From NCBI GenBank assembly GCA_002346425.1, contig DDZS01000011.1, positions 1-13,212 on the forward strand: a stretch of DNA of 13,212 nt. The letters are read 5' to 3'. Origin of the DNA: Alphaproteobacteria bacterium UBA3002. GTDB taxonomy: Bacteria; Pseudomonadota; Alphaproteobacteria; Rickettsiales; UBA3002. Below the pieces are notes generated by a model. It did no database searches. It was given only the letters and a program-made list of their open reading frames with translations, and was not told the DNA's origin. A program made the translations under genes and the position numbers. This document shows, in pieces, positions 6,493 to 13,212 of this stretch (positions are counted from its first letter, which is position 1; every line of letters begins with the position of its first letter).

Positions 6493-7842
6493 ATGCGATT
6501 ATCATCTTTTCATTTAGCCCTTATGTTGGCTTTCGGCCTATTGGTCATGGTCGGCCAGCCTGTTTCTGCCGCGTTTTTGCCCAATGTGGTAAAGGCGTGT
6601 TTACCGATTGATGGGCGGATGAAACGTGATCGTACGCAGGCCTGCCACTGTCCACCCAAAGAGTTCTGCGGTACGGGCAAGCTATCTCCTTATCTGGAAA
6701 GCACCTGTTGTCAGGGCCCATGTACCACGGGTGATTGCGACTTTGGCTTTATGAAAGTACGTGGCACCGAATGCCCCGGCTGTGCGAAACATAGTTTCAC
6801 GCGTGAACACGATATTTGTACCGCTGCACGTGTGCAGTTCGATCCCTCTACCGCCCCAGAAGGCATGAAAGCTTCAGACGTGCAACCTGCCGTGCTTGCG
6901 TATAATGAGTGTATGACAACCTGTGATGCCAGCTGGATCAGACGGACCCCGGCCGATGATGGCGATTCATATTCCACTGCACATGACATTGCGGATATGT
7001 TGCCCAGAAATACCGAAAAAGCGGTTACCTATTTTGCCTGCGCTAAGCAGTGCCGCGCCGATATGGCAGAAACGCTTTCCATCTCCCTACCGGCAGAAGA
7101 TACCATGGTGAAGTATGATGAATTTGCCCAGACTATCCTTACCTTGTCGCGAGATGATGTCATTGCCGATGACCGCGACAACTGTACCAATTTTGAAGGC
7201 GATGGATCTGCATGCTTATCGAATCAGGGTAAACCGATGTATGGTGGCGAGCGCGCGTTCGACTTCTTAGACGGAGCAGCAGAATTACCGCAAGACGATA
7301 ATTTCGACGACACCTTCGATGGCTTTGCAGTGTGTAGAACAACCGTAACACCTCAGCTTTGCGGCGCAGCGATCGGTAATGATGGCAGAAGCTGTAATAC
7401 CTGTTTAGCACCTGAGACCGGCATTGCCCTGGCTGACGGCACACAAACCCCGATCAACCAGATCAAAGCAGGTGATATGGTCAAAACCGCCGATGGCAAT
7501 ACCGCCAAGGTCGAAGAAGTCGTGATTACCGATTGGCCCGTGCTGACGCTCTATAGCATCAACCAAGGTCAGCTAGAACTGACGGCCGATCACCCGGTCA
7601 TGACGACGATTGGCTGGCGCGCGGTTGACTATTACGCCGATCAATCAGGGTCGATAAAAAAATACACCCTGCAAGACGTCCCACAATTAAAAGTCGGCGA
7701 TACGCTGGTCACGCTGGATGGCGAGATTATAGTGGAATCGATTGAGCCGATGGAAACGCGGACCAATGCCAAAACATACAACCTGAAATTAGAAGGTGGC
7801 GACAGCTTCTATGCCGGCGGTGTGTTGGTCAAAGACAACTAA
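6493..7842 (+). CDS. Secreted Cys-rich Hint-domain protein, paralog 2
   Basis: A 449-residue exported protein starting 21 bp after paralog 1, so almost certainly cotranscribed. The ribosome site AGGGAG and the first 40 coding bases are nearly identical to paralog 1. Signal peptide 1-26 (VSA|AFLP). The head has CHCPPKEFCGTG and a CC pair (72-73). The middle has twin C-x3-C motifs (140-144, 183-187) and a segment VIADDRDNC shared with paralog 3. Twenty cysteines precede the catalytic one. The Hint domain spans 304-449, with SCNTC-LAPET, the TADH motif at 364-367 and a terminal VLVKDN. It should self-cleave just before Cys304 after export. The role of the released domain is unknown. Confidence 0.9.
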   Translation: MRLSSFHLALMLAFGLLVMVGQPVSAAFLPNVVKACLPIDGRMKRDRTQACHCPPKEFCGTGKLSPYLESTCCQGPCTTGDCDFGFMKVRGTECPGCAKHSFTREHDICTAARVQFDPSTAPEGMKASDVQPAVLAYNECMTTCDASWIRRTPADDGDSYSTAHDIADMLPRNTEKAVTYFACAKQCRADMAETLSISLPAEDTMVKYDEFAQTILTLSRDDVIADDRDNCTNFEGDGSACLSNQGKPMYGGERAFDFLDGAAELPQDDNFDDTFDGFAVCRTTVTPQLCGAAIGNDGRSCNTCLAPETGIALADGTQTPINQIKAGDMVKTADGNTAKVEEVVITDWPVLTLYSINQGQLELTADHPVMTTIGWRAVDYYADQSGSIKKYTLQDVPQLKVGDTLVTLDGEIIVESIEPMETRTNAKTYNLKLEGGDSFYAGGVLVKDN

Positions 7843-7864
7843 AATGAACAATCGGGAGCCTATT

Positions 7865-9160
7865 ATGCGACAATCTTTAATACACTACATGCTGCTGGTA
7901 GCGATGGGCTTCTTCGTCGCCTTGGCTGGTCAGCCAGCCCAAGCGGCCTTCCTGCCGGAAGTGGTGAAAGCCTGCTTGCCAGTCGAAGGGCGGATGATGA
8001 AAGACCGCACGCAAGCCTGTCACTGCCCCCCACCCGAGTTATGCGGCACCGGGCGCCTCCCCATCTATCAGGAAGGCATCTGCTGCGATGGCGGTAGCGT
8101 GTGTAAACCCGAACGTTGCGATTTCGGTTTCAGAAAAGAAATGAACTCGCATTGTAAAGGTTGTGCACCGGGCAGTACCAATAAAAAGTTCTCGGTCTGC
8201 GCGCATGCCGTGCCCGATTTTAAACCGAGTCAAGCGCCGGAAGGACTGACCGAAGAAGCCGCGGAAGCCGCGGTCGGTGCATTCAACACCTGTTTGACGA
8301 GCTGTGAAACGCCATGGAGAAACAACCAACGTACCAATGATTCGGCGCTGGCATTCTTTACCTGTAACTATAATTGCCGTGTCGAGTTTGTGGCAAACGT
8401 CTCTAGCGCGTTACCAGACGAAGATACAGTGGTGCAATACCGCGCCTTTATCGACAAATGGCTAAATTTTGGTCAAGACCAAGTGATCGCCGATGACGAT
8501 GATAACTGTGCCACCTTTGATCCGGACAACTGGCGCTGTAATGACCGCAACAGACAGGATTTTAGGGGTGGCGAAAGGGGACCTCAGTTCTTAAGCGAAT
8601 TAGCTGCATTACCGACTGGTGATCGATTCAATCAACAGTTCAAGGGCATTGCGAAATGTGACCGCGGCATTGAGCCGGTCATGTGCGCGATCGCCATCGG
8701 TAACGATGGTAGCTGCGGATCATGCTTAGCGCCGGATATGGAAGTCACGCTGGCCAATAGCGCTAAAAAAGAAATCCGCCATATTAAAGCGGGTGACCTT
8801 GTGAAAACCGTCAATGGCGATGCGACTGTGGCTGAAGTGGTCATTAAGGACTGGCCCGTGCTGACGCTCTATAGCATCAACGGCGGCTTGCTGGAACTGA
8901 CGGCAGACCATCCGGTGATGACAACCACCGGTTGGCGTGCGGTCGACTATAATTCCGCGCAGGCAGATTCGATGAAAAAATACGAACTGCTGAACGTGCC
9001 GACATTAAAAGTAGGCGATGTGCTGGTCACGATGGATGGCGAAGTCACCATCGAATCGATCGAACCGATGGAGACCAGACAGAATGCGCAGACCTATAAC
9101 CTTCGTCTCGAAGGTGGCGACAGCTTCTATGCCGGTGGCGTATTGGTGAAGGACAACTAA
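7865..9160 (+). CDS. Secreted Cys-rich Hint-domain protein, paralog 3
   Basis: A 431-residue protein. I place the start at the ATG at 7865, with GGGAG six bases upstream (7854-7858) and a normal signal peptide (1-27, AQA|AFLP). A longer reading from 7796 would run back inside paralog 2 and bury the signal. The head contains CHCPPPELCGTG and CC at 73-74; twin C-x3-C motifs lie at 143-147 and 167-171; VIADDDDNC is shared with paralog 2. Twenty cysteines precede Cys287. The Hint domain (287-431) has one residue deleted relative to the others in a loop after the GD-x-VKT motif, and it keeps TADH and the terminal VLVKDN. The gap to paralog 2 is 22 bp. Paralogs 2 and 3 form the closest pair in the N-terminal part. 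Confidence 0.9.
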   Translation: MRQSLIHYMLLVAMGFFVALAGQPAQAAFLPEVVKACLPVEGRMMKDRTQACHCPPPELCGTGRLPIYQEGICCDGGSVCKPERCDFGFRKEMNSHCKGCAPGSTNKKFSVCAHAVPDFKPSQAPEGLTEEAAEAAVGAFNTCLTSCETPWRNNQRTNDSALAFFTCNYNCRVEFVANVSSALPDEDTVVQYRAFIDKWLNFGQDQVIADDDDNCATFDPDNWRCNDRNRQDFRGGERGPQFLSELAALPTGDRFNQQFKGIAKCDRGIEPVMCAIAIGNDGSCGSCLAPDMEVTLANSAKKEIRHIKAGDLVKTVNGDATVAEVVIKDWPVLTLYSINGGLLELTADHPVMTTTGWRAVDYNSAQADSMKKYELLNVPTLKVGDVLVTMDGEVTIESIEPMETRQNAQTYNLRLEGGDSFYAGGVLVKDN

Positions 9161-9213
9161 AAAACGAAATCATAATTTAACAAAGTAAATTCAAAAAAAC
9201 AGAGGGGCCAATT

Positions 9214-10557
9214 ATGATACACCGTTACCGAAACACCATCCGACTCATAATGGTAAGTGTAGCGTTGTCATTACTGGCCCCTGTGGCTCAGGCAGCATTT
9301 CTTCCTGATGTGGTTACGGCCTGTCTCCCCGTAAAATCCCGCATGAGCAAAGATTTAACGAAGCCTTGCCACTGCCCCCCACCCGAGATGTGCGGCACAG
9401 GTCAGTTACCATCTGGCATAGAAACGACCTGCTGCGGTGGCATACCCGGGGATTTCTTTTTCCTATTTGAGCACGCCGCGTGCCCAGGAGTATATCAAAC
9501 GGGCCTGCAGACCGCGCATGTGTGCACCAAATATAAAGTGACGCCTGCTGAGCTTGAAGGAATGACGAGTGACGAAGCAGAAGCAGAACGCGACAGAAAA
9601 GATGCATTACGCCCTAAGGTAAACGAACTCAACACCTGTTTAAACAGGTGTATGCCGAAGTTTGAGGCGGCGAAAGACGAAGCAGCGGCATTCGATTTCG
9701 ACGACACCCCGGATCACTTTGCTATTGCTCCGGGAATGAAGAAATTGCGCGAATTTGCCGATTGCGAATATAACTGCCGTAAAGAAATCGATCCTGACAC
9801 CCATTTCGATCTAGCGAAATGGTTGGCCCCGAGTAATACATACGGCAATCCTAATGTCTACTCTCACGTTAATCATGATCACCCGGAACATCAACCTTCC
9901 GCCCAATACCAAACCTTTGTAAACGACATCGTGGGCGCTAGTGGTCAGTTTTGGGGCCAAGACGCTGTGGTGGTCGAAAACACTAACGAGTATATCGAAG
10001 AGTATCTTCCGCTAGAATTAGCATCCGGCCTTAATGACCCGGATTATGCGTGTGATTTCGACCTCTCTTTTACCGTGAACTTCGCCATGATCATTAATAA
10101 CGATTCGTGCGGCGACTGTTTAGACGCAAAAATGCCCATTCTTATGGCAGATAATACCGAAAAGCCGATTCATACGCTGGTAAAAGGCGATCAGGTGAAA
10201 TCATCAAACGGTACTATCGCAAAGGTAGAGGAACTGACCATTAAAGACTGGCCGACTCTTACCTTATACAGCATCAATGATGGACTGCTCGAGCTGACGC
10301 CGGATCACCCCATCATGACCAAAGCCGGCTGGCGCGCGATCGATGCAGAGAGCGCTACCGCCATCGCCGTAAATAATGCGGAAATGATGAACATGATTAA
10401 CCTTAAAGAGGGTGACACGTTAGTGTTGGTAGATGGCGAGGTTGTCGTAGAATCCATCACTCCCATGGAAACTAGAACCAACGCTAAAACTTATAATCTG
10501 CGTCTGGAGGATAGCGACAGCTTCTATGCCGGAGGCGTATTAGTAAAAGCTTACTAA
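9214..10557 (+). CDS. Secreted Cys-rich Hint-domain protein, paralog 4
   Basis: A 447-residue protein and the most divergent member. Signal peptide 1-27 (AQA|AFLP), then AFLPDVVTACLPVKSRM and CHCPPPEMCGTG. Twin C-x3-C motifs at 142-146 and 184-188 remain, but the middle lacks the VIADD segment and has only 14 cysteines before the catalytic Cys302. The Hint domain (302-447) has SCGDC-LDAKM, TPDH instead of TADH, a different segment around 380-395, and ends VLVKAY: the terminal Asn of the other three is gone. The ribosome site GAGGGG is at 9202-9207. The 53-bp gap after paralog 3 has a single TTAAC half-site but no full promoter that I trust. Confidence 0.87.
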   Translation: MIHRYRNTIRLIMVSVALSLLAPVAQAAFLPDVVTACLPVKSRMSKDLTKPCHCPPPEMCGTGQLPSGIETTCCGGIPGDFFFLFEHAACPGVYQTGLQTAHVCTKYKVTPAELEGMTSDEAEAERDRKDALRPKVNELNTCLNRCMPKFEAAKDEAAAFDFDDTPDHFAIAPGMKKLREFADCEYNCRKEIDPDTHFDLAKWLAPSNTYGNPNVYSHVNHDHPEHQPSAQYQTFVNDIVGASGQFWGQDAVVVENTNEYIEEYLPLELASGLNDPDYACDFDLSFTVNFAMIINNDSCGDCLDAKMPILMADNTEKPIHTLVKGDQVKSSNGTIAKVEELTIKDWPTLTLYSINDGLLELTPDHPIMTKAGWRAIDAESATAIAVNNAEMMNMINLKEGDTLVLVDGEVVVESITPMETRTNAKTYNLRLEDSDSFYAGGVLVKAY

Positions 10558-10568
10558 TTTAATAAAAT

Positions 10569-10600
10569 TTAACTAAATATTAAGGGTTGGCCATTACAAT
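10569..10600 (+). promoter_or_regulatory. CtrA box and -10 upstream of the Tad operon
   Basis: TTAACTAAATATTAA (10569-10583) fits TTAA-N7-TTAA and differs by one base from the box at 5046. TACAAT (10595-10600) follows after 11 bp, as in the other promoter. This would give a transcript start near 10607 and a leader of about 80 nt before the tadG-like gene. Confidence 0.65.
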
Positions 10601-10689
10601 GAATCATGAACCATTAATTTTGCAAACAAGAGTAGCTACAAGCGCCGTAAACAATGACTATGACGATGAAAACTATGGAGGATAAGACT

Positions 10690-12063
10690 ATGAAACACTT
10701 ACTAACAAAGACCCCCTGCGCCTCCCTGGGGCGCTTGATCAACCCGCTGCGGCGCGATGAGCATGGTAACATGATCATCATCACCGCGGTCGCCATACCT
10801 GTGTTGCTGATTGCAGCCGGTCTGGCGGTCGACCTGAACCGTTACATGAACGCCTCGAGCTATGTGCAGGCCGCCGTCGACCAAGCCGCAATCGCCGCCG
10901 TCGCGGTAGATGGACAGGACCGCGAAGAAGTGGCGGAACGTTTCTTCAATGCCGCATTGACGGATGAAGTGAAAGAAAACGTCGAATTAAACAACCTGAA
11001 TGTCCGCGAAGTCTTCCCCGAAGGCGGCTCGTTGAACGTCATCGTGCAAGCCAACGTGAAACTCACTAATAAATTCGGTAGTTTCGTCGGTTATCAAAGC
11101 GTGAACATTGCCAAGCAAGGCCGTGCGACGCGTCACGTGGAAAAAGTCGAAGCGGTGATTACCATGGCCTCCGGCGGTACCATGTGCGGCGTGAAAAACC
11201 GTATCCCGAATCCGGAAGCGACGGTGCCGGGCGATACGATCATCACGCTTGACCGCGATGAGAATTGTACCAACTTCAAAGCCGTGAAACGCGGGATTCG
11301 TGACTTCATCACTATCCTCGAAGACAATGAAACCGTCAGCACCTTTAAAGTCGGTGTCGTACCGTATAACTTCAAGGTTAAAATGCCCAACACCAATATG
11401 ATTCCGCCCTCGCTGAAAGCGAATGAGCCGGATGGGTTTTACCAGAATGTGAACGATGCGGAACCGCTGGCAAAAATCGTGCCTCTGTCGACGAATATCG
11501 GCGCGGTATGGGACGAAGTGGCCCGGATGAATCAAACCCCGGATGGCATTGCCTGGAGCCGTAGCGATCTCGCATCGCACGTTGCCGGTCTGATGCTCGA
11601 TCCGTCACAGTCCACCTACTTCCCCGGTGGCGCACGGCCCGATCCGTTTGGCACCGCTGGTACCCGCAAAATCATGATCATGATGACCGATGGCGCGAAT
11701 ACTGGGTGCTGCTATACCAACTGGCCGATCGGTAACTACGAGAACCAGTATGTTTACAGCTATCAGCCGTATAATCAGGAACAGCTGAAAATCTGTGACG
11801 CGTTGAAAGAACAAGGCGTTGAGATCTTCACCATCCTGTTTGACGTGGCCGAAACCGACGCGGGCGGTAAAGAGATCAACAACACCTTTGCGCGCTGCGC
11901 ATCGGGGGCGTATCTCGAATCCGGCGTGAAGGAGAGCAATAGCTCAGCCATGCTGAAATGTAGCGAGAAAGCCAACTGCTTTAACGCACCGGATGACAAG
12001 GAACTGGTCGAAATCTATCGTCAGATCGCCCAGACCTTCTACAAACCGGTCATTACGAAGTAA
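10690..12063 (+). CDS. TadG-like pilus protein with vWA-like domain
   Basis: A 457-residue membrane-anchored protein. A charged N-terminus ends in RRDEHGN, followed by one membrane helix (about 28-47) and the amphipathic run VDLNRYMNASSYVQAAVDQA, typical of the Tad-like N-terminal domain of TadG. The large outer part resembles a von Willebrand A domain. The third metal-site motif is visible as IMIMMTDGANTG (328-339), but the first, usually D-x-S-x-S, reads TMASGGTM (158-165) and lacks the Asp. The start at 10690 has GGAGG eight bases upstream; in-frame ATGs further up lack this. It is followed 17 bp later by the first TadE-like gene. TadG proteins act as minor components of Flp/Tad pilus assembly. 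Confidence 0.8.
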   Translation: MKHLLTKTPCASLGRLINPLRRDEHGNMIIITAVAIPVLLIAAGLAVDLNRYMNASSYVQAAVDQAAIAAVAVDGQDREEVAERFFNAALTDEVKENVELNNLNVREVFPEGGSLNVIVQANVKLTNKFGSFVGYQSVNIAKQGRATRHVEKVEAVITMASGGTMCGVKNRIPNPEATVPGDTIITLDRDENCTNFKAVKRGIRDFITILEDNETVSTFKVGVVPYNFKVKMPNTNMIPPSLKANEPDGFYQNVNDAEPLAKIVPLSTNIGAVWDEVARMNQTPDGIAWSRSDLASHVAGLMLDPSQSTYFPGGARPDPFGTAGTRKIMIMMTDGANTGCCYTNWPIGNYENQYVYSYQPYNQEQLKICDALKEQGVEIFTILFDVAETDAGGKEINNTFARCASGAYLESGVKESNSSAMLKCSEKANCFNAPDDKELVEIYRQIAQTFYKPVITK

Positions 12064-12080
12064 TAGGAAAGCATAGCAAC

Positions 12081-12575
12081 ATGAAACATCTGGTAGCCCG
12101 TTACCGCACATCCGAATCCGGAGCGACCGCGCTCGAATTTGCCTTCGTGCTACCGGTGTTTCTGTTGCTGTTCTTCGGTATTTTAGAATATGCGATTGTG
12201 CTGCATTTGCGCGGTACGATTGAAGAAGTGACCCGCGAAACCGCGCGGCAAGCGATCACTGGCCGCAACCCCGACCCGATGAATGGCGAGACGCGGCAAG
12301 ACAACCTGACCACCATGCTAACTGACGCGATAGGCAACGTGGTTTACAAGCCTGAAAATGTCAACATCTCCAGCACTAGCTGGGCCAGCTACGACCTCGC
12401 CGGCAGAACGGATTCCACCCCCGGCACGCCCGCCTTCGGTGGTGCGAACGAAATCATGCGCTACACCGTGCAATATCAGCACGAGTTTCTAACGCCCCTG
12501 CCCGGCTTCATCAATGGATTCGAAAGCAGCCTGCTGATTCAATCCACCGCCTTCGCACAAAATGAGGATTTCTAA
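12081..12575 (+). CDS. TadE-like pseudopilin 1
   Basis: A 164-residue protein with a short basic leader, then SG-ATALEFAFVLPVFLLLF. G14 followed by Glu at +5 (E19) matches the class IV prepilin cleavage rule (TadV-type peptidase). One membrane helix spans about 20-42, and the periplasmic part begins with the EEVTRETARQA helix typical of TadE-like proteins. TadE and TadF are minor pseudopilins needed for Flp/Tad pilus formation. The ribosome site AGGAAA (12065-12070) is ten bases upstream. It shares its operon with the TadG-like gene before it and the second TadE-like gene one base after its stop. Confidence 0.85.
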   Translation: MKHLVARYRTSESGATALEFAFVLPVFLLLFFGILEYAIVLHLRGTIEEVTRETARQAITGRNPDPMNGETRQDNLTTMLTDAIGNVVYKPENVNISSTSWASYDLAGRTDSTPGTPAFGGANEIMRYTVQYQHEFLTPLPGFINGFESSLLIQSTAFAQNEDF

Positions 12576-12576
12576 T

Positions 12577-13188
12577 ATGGCATTGCTGACGCGTTTTTAC
12601 CGCAATGAAAGCGGTGTCGCTTTCATGGAATTTGCCTTTGCGCTGCCACTTTTTTTGATCCTGCTAATGGGTGTGATTGAGACAACGAATTTCGTCTATG
12701 CCAATCAAAAAGCCGAAAGCGCCGCGACCAATATTTTGAACATCATCACACTGCAAAACGAAGTTAGCACCGCGCAGCTGGCCGACATGTCTTCCATGCT
12801 GCCGGAAATCATTCGGCCTTTTGAAGTATCGCTGGATGAATATAAAGTGATCGTCACCACGATGGAACGTCCGCTTGGCGTGCCCTTTGGCTATGTCCGC
12901 TGGCAAAAAGAATTCGGCGGTGCACCGGGTGACAGCAAGTTTGATTTTGTCGATGGCGGCACGCGCGCCGAGAACAAAGTGAAACCCGCACAGGTTAATA
13001 ACTTCGCATTCGTTCCCGGCGATCAGATCGTCTATGTCGAAAGCTATTTCCATTACACGCCGGTCCTCGACGTGCAGTTGATGCGTGACATTCTGGGGCT
13101 GGAAAATGACTCCTATCTCTATCACGTGACCGCCCCTGCTCGCCCGCGCGCCAACACCCTCCGCCGCGACCCGGATGATGCCGGTTAA
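12577..13188 (+). CDS. TadE/TadF-like pseudopilin 2
   Basis: A 203-residue protein with SG-VAFMEFAFALPLFLILL: G13 then Glu at +5 (E18), the same prepilin cleavage signature, and one membrane helix (about 19-40). The periplasmic part differs from the first TadE-like protein, so it may fill the TadF role. I choose the ATG at 12577, which has GAGGA eight bases upstream; an ATG at 12562 would overlap the previous gene by 14 bases and lacks a ribosome site. The C-terminus is Arg/Pro-rich. AAGGAG near 13187-13192 could serve a following gene, but no start codon is visible in the last bases of the window. Confidence 0.83.
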   Translation: MALLTRFYRNESGVAFMEFAFALPLFLILLMGVIETTNFVYANQKAESAATNILNIITLQNEVSTAQLADMSSMLPEIIRPFEVSLDEYKVIVTTMERPLGVPFGYVRWQKEFGGAPGDSKFDFVDGGTRAENKVKPAQVNNFAFVPGDQIVYVESYFHYTPVLDVQLMRDILGLENDSYLYHVTAPARPRANTLRRDPDDAG

Positions 13189-13212
13189 GGAGTTTTATCC
13201 GCCATCGCGTTG

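Noticed and set aside
7796..7864. Upstream start for paralog 3
   Set aside because: It would overlap the end of paralog 2, lacks a ribosome site and would bury the signal peptide; ATG 7865 has GGGAG at proper spacing.
9174..9195. Possible third CtrA box before paralog 4
   Set aside because: Only one TTAAC half-site; the second TTAA is missing at the 7-bp distance.
10599..10685. A 28-codon frame between paralog 4 and the tadG-like gene, ending in the tadG ribosome site
   Set aside because: Its ATG overlaps the predicted -10 (10595-10600), so it would lie before the transcript start, and AAGGG is 12 bases away.

Overview
The window most likely comes from an alphaproteobacterium of middling GC content. 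The grounds are two near-identical CtrA-type sites (TTAA-N7-TTAA) and a Tad/Flp pilus minor-protein cluster. A Micavibrio-like or Rhodospirillales-like host would fit, but that is a guess from general impression.

Layout. Bases 1-561 hold no protein gene. They contain a CGAG-rich structured stretch and two related blocks of about 108 nt, each ending in almost the same plus-strand terminator; these are candidate tandem small RNAs. Bases 562-1340 hold two small minus-strand genes for two-helix membrane proteins. Each has its own intrinsic terminator, a Pho box placed exactly 10 nt from a -10 element, and a shared CTAAGA-N4-TCTTAG palindrome in the leader. A plus-strand gene at 1408-2466 is weakly TraB/ChaN-like. 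It runs tail-to-tail into an unrecognised minus-strand gene (2463-3455), which lies 41 bp behind a GltS-type sodium/glutamate symporter gene (3497-4906).

The centre of interest is 5116-10557: four consecutive paralogous genes for secreted, cysteine-rich proteins. Each has a signal peptide, a conserved N-terminal cysteine block, a variable middle with paired CX3C motifs, and a C-terminal Hint (hedgehog/intein) domain of 145-146 residues that ends at the stop codon. The Hint domains keep the N-side catalytic residues (Cys1 and TxxH) but lack the histidines of the C-side reaction and have nothing after them. They look like N-terminal-cleaving autoprocessing modules, not splicing or toxin-releasing ones.

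Bases 10690-13188 encode a TadG-like protein with a von Willebrand A-like domain and two TadE-like pseudopilins, the three packed as an operon. The Hint array and the Tad operon each start behind a CtrA box with the same spacing to a -10 element. The array and the pilus proteins are therefore probably switched on together in the cell cycle and may build one cell-surface structure. That functional link is inference.
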